Notes: generated by a model not told the origin, from the sequence alone. A stretch of 64,000 nt of DNA from Planotetraspora sp. A-T 1434 (GCF_025420585.1 NZ_JAOEGB010000018.1:1-64000); one strand, 5' to 3'. Shown: positions 50,452 to 59,668, counted from the stretch's first letter. Numbers and translations are program-made.

Positions 50452-51234
50452 ATGAACGCACAGCAAAGCAACCGGGCCGTGCCCGAACAGGCCAACTCGC
50501 CGCCCGTACCGCCCGGCACGCCGGTCCGTGACCCGGTCCGTGACCCGGTCCGTGACCCGGTCCGTGACCCGGCCAGGGAGCCTGTTCGCACGGCGGGTCC
50601 CGAGGCAGGCAGTGGCCCGGGAGGCGCGACAGCGCGTGAGGCGGTCGGCGGGGATCCGGCGGCTCTTGGAAGGCGGCGGCAGGAACGGGCGCTGCGCCGC
50701 CGGGAGGCGCTGCTGGACGCGGCGGTCGCGCTGCTCGCCGAAGGCGGCTTCGCGGCGGTGACGCACCGGGCGGTCGCCCGGCGGGCCGGGATCCCGCTCG
50801 CGGCGACGACGTACTACTTCTCCTCCCGCGACGAACTGGTCGCCCAGGCGTTCGGCCTGCTCGTGGACCGGGAGCTCACTTCGATGCGCGCCTCCCTCGA
50901 CTCCGTGCGCGACCGCTCGCCGGAGCGGCTCGCCGAGGTGCTGGCCGACGTGTACGCGCTCGACCGGCCGAGGCAGCTCGGCCTGTGGGAGCTCTATCTG
51001 CAGGCGGGCCGCGACCCGGCCCTGCAGGGCATCGCGCGGGGGTGGACGGACGGCTGTGAGGAGATCGTCGCGTCCGTGCTCGGGCGGGCGGGCTACTCCT
51101 ACGGGCGGTCCGAGGTCCGTTTCGTCACCACCGTGCTGTCGGGCCTATGGCTGGAGGACGTCGTGGAGGCGCGCCCGGAAGGGCGTGATCGGGCCAGGGA
51201 TGTGGTGGCCCGCGCGCTCAGGGCGATCAGCTGA
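50452..51234 (+). CDS. TetR regulator with repetitive N-terminus
   Basis: This 260-residue protein has a TetR helix-turn-helix (EALLDAAVALLAEGGFAAVT, HRAVARRAGIPLAATTYYFS) and a normal ligand domain. Before these are about 75 disordered residues that include VRDPVRDPVRDPVRDP, encoded by a 12-base tandem repeat at about 50522-50570. It follows the SMR gene by 14 bases and likely represses it. If translation starts downstream of the repeats the protein would be about 190 residues. Confidence 0.82.
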   Translation: MNAQQSNRAVPEQANSPPVPPGTPVRDPVRDPVRDPVRDPAREPVRTAGPEAGSGPGGATAREAVGGDPAALGRRRQERALRRREALLDAAVALLAEGGFAAVTHRAVARRAGIPLAATTYYFSSRDELVAQAFGLLVDRELTSMRASLDSVRDRSPERLAEVLADVYALDRPRQLGLWELYLQAGRDPALQGIARGWTDGCEEIVASVLGRAGYSYGRSEVRFVTTVLSGLWLEDVVEARPEGRDRARDVVARALRAIS

Positions 51235-51260
51235 CCCCGTAAGGTCGGTAGGGTCGAGCC

Positions 51261-51584
51261 ATGATTGTGCACCTCGCACTGGCCGAAGACTGGGCCGAGG
51301 CGGAAAATACGGGCGAATACCGGGTGTCAACGCTGGGCCGGACGCTGGAGGAGGAAGGGTTCATTCACGCCTCCGCCGACCTGGAGCAGGCCGAGGGCGT
51401 AGCGCGCCGTTTCTACCGCCACGTCACCGAGCCGCTGGTGCTCCTGACGATCGAAGAGGACCGCCTCGGATGTCCGGTGAAGTATGAGGTTCCCGAGGGG
51501 ACGACCGAGGCGTTCCCGCATATCTACGGCCCCGTGCCCGTGACAGCCGTCGTCGCCGTCACCCCGTTCACCGCTCCTGCCTGA
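51261..51584 (+). CDS. DUF952 protein
   Basis: This 107-residue protein reads IVHLALAEDWAEAENTGEYR, EEEGFIHASADLEQAEGVAR and FPHIYGPVPVTAVVAVTPF, the complete DUF952 pattern (related to glutathione S-transferase-like or ADP-ribosyl folds; function unknown). It is 26 bases after the TetR gene on the same strand. Confidence 0.88.
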   Translation: MIVHLALAEDWAEAENTGEYRVSTLGRTLEEEGFIHASADLEQAEGVARRFYRHVTEPLVLLTIEEDRLGCPVKYEVPEGTTEAFPHIYGPVPVTAVVAVTPFTAPA

Positions 51585-51649
51585 TCACTCGCGTCGGTCG
51601 TGACCGCCATGAGGGCGGGCCGTGGGAGCTTGCCGTACCGCTCATGGGC

Positions 51650-51785
51650 CGGCCATCCCGGTGAGCAGGCTGGCGACGAGCGTCTCGGCGAACCGGCGGG
51701 TCAGAGGCTGGCCGGGGATGAGCATCCGGTGATATCAGGCCCCCCAGAGCTGATCGACGACGACTTCCGGATCGACATCGCCCCG
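51650..51785 (-). pseudogene. TetR C-terminal fragment
   Basis: The frame reads DPEVVVDQLWGA, a stop, YHRMLIPGQPLTRRFAETLV, ASLLTGMAG and a stop. This matches the C-terminus of TetR proteins (DP.VVVDQL.GA.YYR.L..G.PL...FA..LV). The internal stop and missing N-terminus make it a relic. Confidence 0.5.
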
Positions 51786-51856
51786 TGGCCGGCCGCGCCG
51801 TGGAGTGTCCGATTCGTTCAAGACGGCGGTACGGCGAGGCCCCTAGCGTGGGCTTC

Positions 51857-52255
51857 ATGGCACCTTCCTTCGATCTGATCGGCCTCGTGGTGGCCGACCT
51901 GAGCAAGTCACTGGCGTTCTACCGCCGCCTGGGCCTGGACATCCCGGCGAGCGCCGACACCGAGCCCCATGTAGAGGTGACTCTGCCCGGCGGGCCGCGG
52001 CTCGCTTGGGACACCACTGAGACCATCCGTTCCTTCGACCCCGGGTGGACGCCCCCCAGCGGGAGTCCCCGGATCGGGCTCGCCTTCCGCTGTGACGACC
52101 CCGCCGAGGTGGACCGCGTCTACACCGACCTCGTCGGCGCGGGTTACGAAGGGCACCGGCAACCGTGGGACGCGTTCTGGGGCCAGCGGTACGCGATCGT
52201 GCACGACCCGGACGGCAACAGCGTCGAACTCTTCGCGGCACTGCCGACCACCTGA
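51857..52255 (+). CDS. VOC-family (glyoxalase/bleomycin resistance-like) protein
   Basis: This 132-residue protein starts MAPSFDLIGLVVADLSKSLA and ends RYAIVHDPDGNSVELFAALP, with two beta-alpha-beta-beta-beta units as in glyoxalase I-like proteins. Metal ligands cannot be assigned with certainty (E near the C-terminus in VELF is one). Resistance or isomerase activity is possible. It is followed by a hydrolase relic and a convergent AraC gene. Confidence 0.85.
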   Translation: MAPSFDLIGLVVADLSKSLAFYRRLGLDIPASADTEPHVEVTLPGGPRLAWDTTETIRSFDPGWTPPSGSPRIGLAFRCDDPAEVDRVYTDLVGAGYEGHRQPWDAFWGQRYAIVHDPDGNSVELFAALPTT

Positions 52256-52420
52256 GCCCGCCGTCCCGGCCCCGGACTCCTATCTGCTGCGCAGCGTCCG
52301 GCTATGGAAGCGATACCTCGACCACGCCTTCCCGGGTGCCAACCCCGCCGGTTTCGGCGACTACGTCGCCGCGATTGAAGCGGACTTGCGCCGGCCGGGC
52401 AGGATAGCCGTTGTCGGCAA
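52256..52420 (+). pseudogene. Alpha/beta hydrolase fragment
   Basis: Directly after the VOC stop the sequence APDSYLLRSVRLWKRYLDHA, FPGANPAGFGDYVAAIEADL, RRPGR resembles the lid region of an alpha/beta hydrolase. Neither nucleophile nor start is present. Confidence 0.35.
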
Positions 52421-52511
52421 GCTGGGCAGGGCCGCCCCGACTGATGCGGGAGCCCCGTTTGCCGAAGTCCGATGCCCGTGTGGGACGGCCCGATCGATGA
52501 GGGTAGGGGCA

Positions 52512-53198
52512 CTAGCTGAGGAGGGTGCTGAGCGGCACTCCGGCCAGCGCCTTCACCTCCCGGGCGAGATGGGCTTGGTCGGCGTATCCGGCGGCTACCG
52601 CCACGTCCGCGAACGGCATACCGGTGCGGGCCATGTCGACCGCGCGGTTCATCCGCAGGATCCGCCCCAGGGTCTTCGGGCCGTAGCCGAACACGGCCAG
52701 GCAGCGCCGGTGCAGCTGCCGCTCACTGATGCCGGCCTCGGCGGCCATGTCTGCCACGGGTGCACCGGCCACGACACCCGCCGCGACGCCGGCCATCACG
52801 GGGTCAGGGGAGGCTGCCTCACGGAGCCTTCCGGCGGAGGCCCACTCCAGGGCCGCGCCCGGGTCCGCGACCGCGCCGGCCTGATCGGCCAGGCGCCGGA
52901 CCCGCACGGACGGCCAAAGATCCGACAGCGGAACCCGGCGGTCGCGGAGCTCGTGCGCAGGCACTCCCAGGACGGCCGGACCCCTGCCGGGGGCGAAGCG
53001 CAGCCCGACATACCGAGCGCCCGGCGAGCCCGGCACCAAGTGCGCCTCGGTGTCGGGCCCGGCCACGAGCAGTTCGCCGTCGGCCCAGATGAGATCCATG
53101 CAGCCGTCCGGCAGCACCCGCTGCGCCGAGCCCGACGCCGGCAGGGTCAGCCGCCACAGGACCGCGCCCGGCACCCGCGACGCCCGCTCCTGATACAT
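52512..53198 (-). CDS. AraC-family regulator (DUF6597-like sensor)
   Basis: This 228-residue protein starts MYQERASRVPGAVLWRLTLP with a short sensor domain (LPDGCMDLIWADGELLVAGP, PGARYVGLRFAPGRGPAVLG) and ends in the AraC DNA-binding domain (ISERQLHRRCLAVFGYGPKT, LGRILRMNRAV, DVAVAAGYADQAHLAREVKA). ATG 53198 begins the conserved part; the frame is open further upstream but GC-rich and unconserved. It may control the VOC gene facing it. Confidence 0.88.
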   Translation of the reverse strand: MYQERASRVPGAVLWRLTLPASGSAQRVLPDGCMDLIWADGELLVAGPDTEAHLVPGSPGARYVGLRFAPGRGPAVLGVPAHELRDRRVPLSDLWPSVRVRRLADQAGAVADPGAALEWASAGRLREAASPDPVMAGVAAGVVAGAPVADMAAEAGISERQLHRRCLAVFGYGPKTLGRILRMNRAVDMARTGMPFADVAVAAGYADQAHLAREVKALAGVPLSTLLS

Positions 53199-53412
53199 GC
53201 CTGCAGTATCCCGCGCCGGTGAGCCATGGCGGCCCGCCGCATGTCGCCCCACGGCCCCCGGGCCGGCCACCCCCGGAGCGCCCCTCGGGCACCCCGCTTG
53301 TCCGGTCAGGAGCCGGTCGCCGATCGCGGCCGGGCGCCAAGGGGGGCGCCACCGCGTGGCAGGGCCGCCGACCACCGGGGCGAGCTGCCCCACAGAACCC
53401 TTGCTGGTGCGT

Positions 53413-54135
53413 TCAGGAGCCGATAGAGGATCGGGGCCGGGCGCTGAGGCGGCTGCCACCGAGGTCGGCGCGGTCACCGGCGGCCCGGCCGCTGGACCAG
53501 CCGGCCCAGTCCGAGAGCGCCCGCCGTCCCGCCTTGCGAACCTGCGGGAACATCTGCTGGTACACGCGGCTCACCTCGGCCCTGCGGTCGAGCAGCACCA
53601 GGTCGGTCGACCGGCCGGTGACCGGCTCCGCCTCCTGCGCCGCTCTGCGCTCGGCGGCGCGCAGCCGTTCGCAGACCCGGTTGACGTATCCGGCCATCCA
53701 GCTCTTGCGGTAGCTGATTGTCGTGTGCCCGGGCGGCGCGGCGACCCGCAGCACTCCCGACGCCATCTGAAGGCACAGCGAGGTGAACAGCATCTCGACG
53801 AGGGCCAGGTCGGATCGGTAGCCGACGACCTGCACCTCCGACACCTGCCCGATCTTGCGGTAGATCGACTGACAACGCAGCGCGGCCGCCACACCGGCGA
53901 GCAGGGTCCGCCGGTCCGGCTGGTAGGGGTTGCCCACCCGGATGGTGATGCACCCGACCTCGTCGGCCACCTTCCCGGCATCGGCGAGCATGGCCTGCTC
54001 GATTCCGTAGGCGGCCATGATGCCGCAGGCTCTCTCCAGGTAGATGGCCGCCTCGGTCTCGCTGGTGTTGGGATGCTCGGCCACCGCGAGCAGCTTGCGC
54101 ACCAGTTCGAGCTTGCGCTCGGGGATCTCGGTCAT
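53413..54135 (-). CDS. DUF2786 protein
   Basis: This protein of about 240 residues starts MTEIPERKLELVRKLLAVAE, HPNTSETEAAIYLERACGIM. That is the DUF2786 N-terminus, followed by a predicted zinc-less protease-like or DNA-interacting domain (SYRKSWMAGYVNRVCERLRA). Alternative starts at 54144 and 54153 are equally possible. Function unknown; the family is common in actinobacteria and phages. Confidence 0.8.
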   Translation of the reverse strand: MTEIPERKLELVRKLLAVAEHPNTSETEAAIYLERACGIMAAYGIEQAMLADAGKVADEVGCITIRVGNPYQPDRRTLLAGVAAALRCQSIYRKIGQVSEVQVVGYRSDLALVEMLFTSLCLQMASGVLRVAAPPGHTTISYRKSWMAGYVNRVCERLRAAERRAAQEAEPVTGRSTDLVLLDRRAEVSRVYQQMFPQVRKAGRRALSDWAGWSSGRAAGDRADLGGSRLSARPRSSIGS

Positions 54136-54300
54136 CCGGGCCATCCCTTCCATGCGGACGACAGCGCCGCCGGCACACGCCGGTCGGGCGACGGGGCGCC
54201 GGCCACCACCGACCGGCGTCAGACGCAACCGTACGACCTGCCACCGACAGTTACGGATCCGTCTCTGATCGTCACAGACATCGGCCGCCCGGAACGGGAC

Positions 54301-55101
54301 TCAGACGCACAGCCTCTTCTCCATGCGGCGGGCGGCCAGCCACAGCCCGCCCACGGCCATGACGGCCAGATAGGCGGCGTGGCCGGCCAGACCCACCCCG
54401 AGCACGCCGGTGCACAGCCCGCGGACCAGCTCGACCGCGTGGTAGAGCGGCGTCAGCTGGATCAGGATCTCCACGCCCAGCGGATAGTTCTGCACGGGGG
54501 AGAAGGTGCCGGAGAACAGGAACAGCGCGAACTGGCCCGTGCTCATCAGGTCGAAGTCCTGCCAGCCGCGCATGAGCGTGCTGATCCACATGCCGACCGC
54601 CCCGAAGGCCAGCCCCACGAGCGCGGTGGCGGGGAAGGCCGCCAGCGCCCAGCCGGGCGTGGTCAGCCCCAGCGCCACCATGACGCCCAGGAAGATCCCG
54701 GTGTAGACCGAGCCGCGGACCATCGCCCAGGTCAGCTCGCCCATCGCGACCTCGATGGGCCGCACAGGAGTGGCCAGCACCGCCTCGAACGTCTTCATGT
54801 ACTTCAACTTGAAGAAGAAGTTGAACGTCGTCTCGGCCAGCGCGCCCGACATCGCGGACACCGCCAGCATCGCGGGGGCCACGAACGCCGCGTATGACAT
54901 GGTCCGCCCGCCGACCGTCAGGTCGCCGACCAGCGCGCCGACGCCGACGCCGATCGACAGCAGGTACAGCAGGGGCTCGAAGAACCCGGACACCAGGACG
55001 ATCCAGTAGGACGGTCCGGAGCGCAGCGCGCCCACATTGCGGCTGATCACGGCGCTCACCCTGCCGGGCGAGACCCGGGACGCCACCAGCGTGGTCATCA
55101 T
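54301..55101 (-). CDS. ABC-2 type permease
   Basis: This 266-residue membrane protein has about six membrane segments and the ABC-2 signatures FEPLLYLLSIGVGVGALVGD, FEAVLATPVRPIEVAMGELT and LFSGTFSPVQNYPLGVEILI. Its ATG overlaps the preceding permease stop as TGATG. With the other permease and the ATPase it forms a NodIJ/drug-exporter-like heteromeric ABC-2 transporter. Substrate unknown. Confidence 0.9.
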   Translation of the reverse strand: MMTTLVASRVSPGRVSAVISRNVGALRSGPSYWIVLVSGFFEPLLYLLSIGVGVGALVGDLTVGGRTMSYAAFVAPAMLAVSAMSGALAETTFNFFFKLKYMKTFEAVLATPVRPIEVAMGELTWAMVRGSVYTGIFLGVMVALGLTTPGWALAAFPATALVGLAFGAVGMWISTLMRGWQDFDLMSTGQFALFLFSGTFSPVQNYPLGVEILIQLTPLYHAVELVRGLCTGVLGVGLAGHAAYLAVMAVGGLWLAARRMEKRLCV

Positions 55102-55871
55102 CAGTCTTCCAACCTCCGGTGGAACGCCCTGACGGCCAGGAAGACACCCACGGCCGAACACGCGAGCAGATATCCGGCATGCGCCGCGACCGGCCAGGCC
55201 GGCGCGCGCCCGAGCGTGGCCGCCCGGCACAGCTCGACCGCGTGCCACAGCGGCGACACGTACGCCACGGGCCGCACCACCGCCGGGAGCTGCTCCACGG
55301 GGAAGAACACGCCCGCGAAGAGCGTCGAGGGAATCACCACGAACCGGAAAAGCAGCGCGAAGTAGCTGTCATGGTCGATGCTGGCGGCGAACGCGGTCAC
55401 CGGCGCGGCCGCCGCCACCGTGAGAAGAGCGCAGACGAGCGGGGTGACGAGCGCCCACGGCGAGTGCAGCCCACCGAAGAACACCACGACCAGCAGAAAC
55501 GCGAGAACGGCCCCCTCGACCCGGAACACCAGATACAGCAGGTGCCCACCGATCATGTCGGCCGGCCGTACCGGTGTGGCCCGCATCGCGTGGTAGCCCC
55601 GCACCCACTTGAAGTCGCCAAGCACCGAGAAGGTCGACTCAGCGATGGCGATCTGAAACGCGGTCGAGGCGAGCACGCCCGGCACTATCCACGACAGGTA
55701 ATCGACATCTTGAATAGATCCGACATATCGGCCCACGCCGATGCCGATGCTGATGAGGAACAGCACCGGCAGGACGAACGAGGAGAACACCGACGCCTGC
55801 CACAGCCGCCGGTAGAGGGTCAGATGACGCTCCAGCACGGCGACCGTGGGATGCACAGCTCCAGCGGTCAT
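55101..55871 (-). CDS. ABC-2 type permease
   Basis: This 256-residue permease is paralogous to the next gene (YRRLWQASVFSSFVLPVLFL, ISIGIGVGRYVGSI, YHAMRATPVRPADMIGGHLL, FAGVFFPVEQLPAVVRPVAY). It starts at the ATG at 55871, one base after the ATPase stop codon, and overlaps the following gene, so the three genes are translationally coupled. Confidence 0.9.
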   Translation of the reverse strand: MTAGAVHPTVAVLERHLTLYRRLWQASVFSSFVLPVLFLISIGIGVGRYVGSIQDVDYLSWIVPGVLASTAFQIAIAESTFSVLGDFKWVRGYHAMRATPVRPADMIGGHLLYLVFRVEGAVLAFLLVVVFFGGLHSPWALVTPLVCALLTVAAAAPVTAFAASIDHDSYFALLFRFVVIPSTLFAGVFFPVEQLPAVVRPVAYVSPLWHAVELCRAATLGRAPAWPVAAHAGYLLACSAVGVFLAVRAFHRRLED

Positions 55872-55872
55872 G

Positions 55873-56820
55873 TCAGTCCACCAGCGTCCGGCCGGTCAGG
55901 TGAAGGAACACGTCCTCCAACGTCGAGCGGCGCACGAGCACGCTCGCGGGCGTCAGGCCCCGCCGGTGCACCTCGGCCACGGCCGAATCCCCGTCGTCGG
56001 CGTAGACGAGCACCCGGTCGGGCAGCGGGTCGACCCGCTCACCCACCCCATCGAGCTTGGCCGCGTAACCGGCGTTGCCGTCCAGCCCGTCCGGGAAGCG
56101 CAGCTCGACCACCTCGGCCGTGGAGTAGCTCTGGATGAGAGAGCGCGGCGACCCCTCGGCGACGATCTTCCCGCCGTCCATGACGACGAGCCGGTCGCAC
56201 AGCTGCTCGGCCTCGTCCATGTAGTGCGTCGTCAGCACCAGCGTCGTCCCGCGCTGCTTCAGCCGGAACAGCCGCTCCCACAGCAGATGGCGGGCCTGCG
56301 GGTCGAGGCCCGTGGTCGGCTCGTCCAGCAACACCAGGTCGGGCTCGTTCACCATCGCCCGCGCGATGGTCAGGCGCCGCTTCATGCCGCCCGACAGCGG
56401 CTCGACCTTCCCGTTGGCGCGATCGGACAACTGCACGAACTCCAGCAGCTCGTCGGCCCGCCTGCGGCCCTCGGCCCTCGACAGTCCGAAGTAGCGCGCG
56501 TAGGTCGTGAGGTTCTCCCGGACCGTCAGGTCGGGGTCGAGATTATCGAGCTGCGGGCACACCCCCAGCCGACCCCGGATCGTGGCCCCGTCACGCACCG
56601 GATCCATCCCGAGGATTCGCAACTCGCCAGACGTGGGCGCGGACACGCATCCGATCATTCGCATGGTGGAGGACTTCCCCGCCCCGTTGGGCCCCAGGAA
56701 GCCGAACGCCTCACCCGGCGCCACCTCCAGGTCGATCCCATCGACGGCGGTAAAGTCCCCGAAGCGTTTGACCAGGCCACGAGCGAAAATCAAAGGTTGG
56801 TCAGCCACACGTCGAGACAC
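55873..56820 (-). CDS. ABC transporter ATPase (NodI/DrrA type)
   Basis: This 315-residue ATPase has Walker A GPNGAGKSS, the signature LSGGMKRRLTIARAM, Walker B LVLLDEPTTGLDP, the switch His in LTTHYMDEAEQL, and a C-terminal domain of about 80 residues ending STLEDVFLHLTGRTLVD, as in DrrA/NodI. GTG 56820 is preferred because the residues before it are not conserved. It drives the two permeases downstream. Confidence 0.93.
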   Translation of the reverse strand: MSRRVADQPLIFARGLVKRFGDFTAVDGIDLEVAPGEAFGFLGPNGAGKSSTMRMIGCVSAPTSGELRILGMDPVRDGATIRGRLGVCPQLDNLDPDLTVRENLTTYARYFGLSRAEGRRRADELLEFVQLSDRANGKVEPLSGGMKRRLTIARAMVNEPDLVLLDEPTTGLDPQARHLLWERLFRLKQRGTTLVLTTHYMDEAEQLCDRLVVMDGGKIVAEGSPRSLIQSYSTAEVVELRFPDGLDGNAGYAAKLDGVGERVDPLPDRVLVYADDGDSAVAEVHRRGLTPASVLVRRSTLEDVFLHLTGRTLVD

Positions 56821-56918
56821 TAACGAACCGCCCCGACATTTCCGCAAGCGATTATTCAGCCCGTACGGCAGGCACCCCCGGCTCGGGCCGCGAGCCGGGC
56901 CGCCATAGGCTCACGGAC

Positions 56919-57368
56919 ATGAGCGCCTTCGAGCTGGGTACGGACGGTCCCAAGGTCATCGTCGTCGGCGTCGACGGCTCCGACAACTCGCTCCGCGCCG
57001 CCGCCTACGCCTGGGGACTCGCCCGCCGCCAGGGCTCCGAGGTGATCCTCGTCCACGTCACCGACCTCGGAACGCTCAGCGCCCTGGTGCCCGACGCGTC
57101 GGCGTCCGCCGCCGCGGCGGGGGAGCAGGTGGCAACCGAGCTGCGCGAACGGTTCGCCCAGTTCGCGAGGTCGAGCGCCAGCCCGGTCCAGTACACGTTC
57201 AGAACTGAGCGCGGCGAGGCCTCGGCCGCCCTTGGACGTGTCGCCGACGAGGTCAGAGCCGACGCCGTGGTCGTGGGCGCCTCCGCACAGGCGGGGCACC
57301 GTCTGATCGGCTCGGTCGCGGTCCGCCTGGTCCGCGCCGGCCGCTGGCCCGTCACCGTCGTCCCCTAA
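56919..57368 (+). CDS. Universal stress protein (UspA fold)
   Basis: This 149-residue protein has VIVVGVDGSDNSLRAAAYAW at the N-terminus and VVVGASAQAGHRLIGSVAVR, RAGRWPVTVVP at the C-terminus. The phosphate-binding glycine motif (GA..G.....GSV) fits an ATP-binding UspA. It is divergent from the ABC operon, 98 bases away. Confidence 0.92.
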   Translation: MSAFELGTDGPKVIVVGVDGSDNSLRAAAYAWGLARRQGSEVILVHVTDLGTLSALVPDASASAAAAGEQVATELRERFAQFARSSASPVQYTFRTERGEASAALGRVADEVRADAVVVGASAQAGHRLIGSVAVRLVRAGRWPVTVVP

Positions 57369-57570
57369 GCCGCACGGCCAGAGCCATCCCCTGCCGAAGC
57401 GCCATTCCCGGCCGGGCGTTCCCGCCCGGGGGTTCGGTTGCGCGTTCCCGTCGCCGTTCCCAGCCGTACGGCACCAGCCACTTTTCCCGTGCCATCCGTT
57501 CCCCACAGCGCGCTGGCGGCTCTGCGCGCCCTGAGCCCTTAAGCCGATCTCGCCGACAACTTCCAGAGTC

Positions 57571-57597
57571 TTGACAATAACTCTTGTCGGTGAGAGT
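57571..57597 (+). promoter_or_regulatory. Promoter and operator of the arsR/SRPBCC pair
   Basis: TTGACA (57571-57576) and GAGAGT (57592-57597) are 15 bases apart, with better -10 matches nearby. GACAA (57573-57577) and TTGTC (57584-57588) form an inverted repeat over the -35, a likely ArsR operator. Transcription would start close to the ATG at 57606, so the message may be leaderless. Confidence 0.45.
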
Positions 57598-57605
57598 GTT
57601 GCGGC

Positions 57606-58217
57606 ATGTTCGAAGTGGCGGTGATCGAGGACCCGGCCGCGGCCGAGGTCTCGCTGGACCCGGTGCGGGCCCGGCTGCTGGCCGAGCTGGCCGAGCCGGC
57701 GTCGGCCACGATGCTGGCCGCGAAGGTCGGCCTGGCGCGGCAGAAGGTCAACTACCACCTCAAGGCGCTTGAGCAGCACGGGCTCGTCGAGCTGGTGGAG
57801 GAGCGCCGCAAAGGCAACGTCACCGAGCGGGTGATGCGCGCCACGGCGGCGTCCTACGTGATCTCGCCGACCGCGCTCGCCGCCGTGGCCCCGGACCCAG
57901 ACCGCTCGCCTGACCAGCTGTCGGCACGCTGGCTCCTGGCGGTCGCCTCCCAGCTCGTCCGCGATGTGGGCGCACTCATCACCGGCGCGGCCAAGGCGAA
58001 GAAGAGGGTCGCGACCTTCGCGATCGACGGCCGGGTGCGTTTCGCCACGGCCGCCGACCGGGCCGCCTTCGCCGAGGAACTGGCCAGCGCGGTGACCACG
58101 CTCGTCGGCAAGTACCACGACGACGCCGCCCCCGGCGGACGGGACCACCGCGTGATCGTCGCCGTCCACCCGAGCATCACCCACGACATGACCCAGACCG
58201 AAACCAAGGAGTTCTGA
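57606..58217 (+). CDS. ArsR-type winged-helix regulator
   Basis: This 203-residue protein has the helix-turn-helix LDPVRARLLAELAEPASATM, LAAKVGLARQKVNYHLKALE, QHGLVELVEERRKGNVTERV and a C-terminal alpha domain without metal-binding cysteines. The ATG follows the promoter by only about ten bases. It sits one base before an SRPBCC gene; such pairs often respond to a ligand of the SRPBCC protein or to membrane stress. Confidence 0.88.
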   Translation: MFEVAVIEDPAAAEVSLDPVRARLLAELAEPASATMLAAKVGLARQKVNYHLKALEQHGLVELVEERRKGNVTERVMRATAASYVISPTALAAVAPDPDRSPDQLSARWLLAVASQLVRDVGALITGAAKAKKRVATFAIDGRVRFATAADRAAFAEELASAVTTLVGKYHDDAAPGGRDHRVIVAVHPSITHDMTQTETKEF

Positions 58218-58218
58218 T

Positions 58219-58968
58219 ATGCCGCACGAGTTCGAAGTCCGTGAGGAGATCGTCCTGGAGGCCACGCCCGAGCAGGTGTGGGACGCGATCGCCAAGGGAC
58301 CGGGAATCGACTCCTGGTTCATGGGGCGCAACGAGGTCGATCCCGGCGAGGGCGGCGCGGTCCGGATGACCCTCATGGGCGTCACCAGCGAGTCGACCGT
58401 CACCGCCTGGGAGCCGTCCAAGCACCTGGCCTACCGGGGGGTCGGCAACCCCGACGGGACGTTCATGGCGTTCGAATACCTGATCGAGGCCCGCGACGGG
58501 GGCAGCACCGTGCTCCGGTTCGTCCACAACGGCTTCCTCGGCGACAACTGGGAGGCGGAGTACGACGCGCTGTCCAAGGGCGACGGCATCTACCTCAAGA
58601 AGCTCGCCACTTACCTCAAGCACTTCCCCGGCAGGACCTCGACGTTCAACCTGTTCCTTCCCGGCCCGCAGCTCACCGACAAGGAGCGCGTCTGGGCGGC
58701 GTTCGGGGGCGCGCTCGGGCTGACCGGCACGGCTGCCCCGGGGGACCAGGTGCGGCTCACGGTCGAGGGGCTGCCGGCGTCAAGCGGGGTCGTGGAGTTC
58801 ACCGACTCTCACGAGTTCGTCGTCGCCCGCACGACCGACTCGCTGCTCACCTTCGGCCACGGATATCAGGACATGGTGTTCGTGGAGCAGCACAACTTCT
58901 CCGCCGACGCGGACGAGAAGGAGACCGAGCAGGCCTGGCAGACCTGGCTCGCCCACTCCCTCGCCTAA
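58219..58968 (+). CDS. SRPBCC domain protein paired with ArsR
   Basis: This 249-residue protein ([54 protein letters not shown]) is a paralogue of the one at 38413, with the same two-part layout. AAGGAG lies just before its ATG, inside the arsR end. It should bind a hydrophobic ligand or act with the ArsR protein. Confidence 0.9.
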   Translation: MPHEFEVREEIVLEATPEQVWDAIAKGPGIDSWFMGRNEVDPGEGGAVRMTLMGVTSESTVTAWEPSKHLAYRGVGNPDGTFMAFEYLIEARDGGSTVLRFVHNGFLGDNWEAEYDALSKGDGIYLKKLATYLKHFPGRTSTFNLFLPGPQLTDKERVWAAFGGALGLTGTAAPGDQVRLTVEGLPASSGVVEFTDSHEFVVARTTDSLLTFGHGYQDMVFVEQHNFSADADEKETEQAWQTWLAHSLA

Positions 58969-59307
58969 CCGCCGCACGACCAACCGCACGACCAACCGCG
59001 CAACGACGCGGAAGACGAGCGACCGTCCCGACCCGCAACCGTCGACCTCCAACCGTCGACCTCCAACCGTCGACCTCCAACCGTCGACCTCCAACCGTCG
59101 AGCGGCAATCGCACGCGGCCCCGCCGCGCCGGACCGGGCACATCCGACCAGACCAGACCAGACCACGCCGACGCAGGCGGCCAGGTCGGCCAGGTCGGAC
59201 GATGTCCCGACCCGTGTCCCGACCCGTGTCCCGACGCGCGGTGCGGCCGCCCACAAACCTCGTTGGCGGGGCTATCAGGAACCCCCCCACCAAGCCCCGC
59301 CAACGAG
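58969..59307. repeat. Run of five different short tandem repeats, then a hairpin
   Basis: Within about 270 bases there are a 12-base repeat (CCGCACGACCAA, from 58975), AACCGTCGACCTCC in 4.6 copies (59037-59100), a 5-base repeat of GACCA (59150-59166), GGCCAGGTC twice (about 59180) and CCCGACCCGTGT in 2.5 copies (from 59204). A 15-base perfect stem follows (CTCGTTGGCGGGGCT at 59259-59273 with 59293-59307), a probable terminator. No gene is supported here. Confidence 0.75.
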
Positions 59308-59668
59308 CCACTCCCGGCGAAGCCCCACCGCGACTACGCGTCAACCCGGCGACCGCGGTGACAGTCCGCTGAGGCTCACTACGCCGCCCTGCGACTCCCG
59401 GTGCGGCCACCGAACCGGCGAACCGGATCGTTCGCGTCCAGCACCGCCGAACGACCGCTGAAAGCCGCCAAATCTGCGAAACCCGCACCCGCGAAACCCG
59501 TGAAAAACGCCGAAGCAGCAGAAAACTCGGCGAAAGATCGGCGAAAGGCCACCGCAGAGGTTCCGTACGGCCCGCCCGCCCGGCCGTTCTCACTCACGCA
59601 TCGCCGCCCGCGCGCGGCTGACCACCAGGAATCAACGATCATCCGTAGCCCACCATAGGGAGTTCCAA
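59308..59668. other. Intergenic, no confident gene
   Basis: A plus-strand frame at 59401-59658 (85 residues, rich in Lys/Ala: AERPLKAAKSAKPAPAKPVK) is possible but has no ribosome site or family. AGGGAG at 59657 belongs to the next gene. Confidence 0.4.

Noticed and set aside
59037-59100. Possible CRISPR array
   Set aside because: The 14-base units are directly adjacent with no spacers and there are no cas genes.
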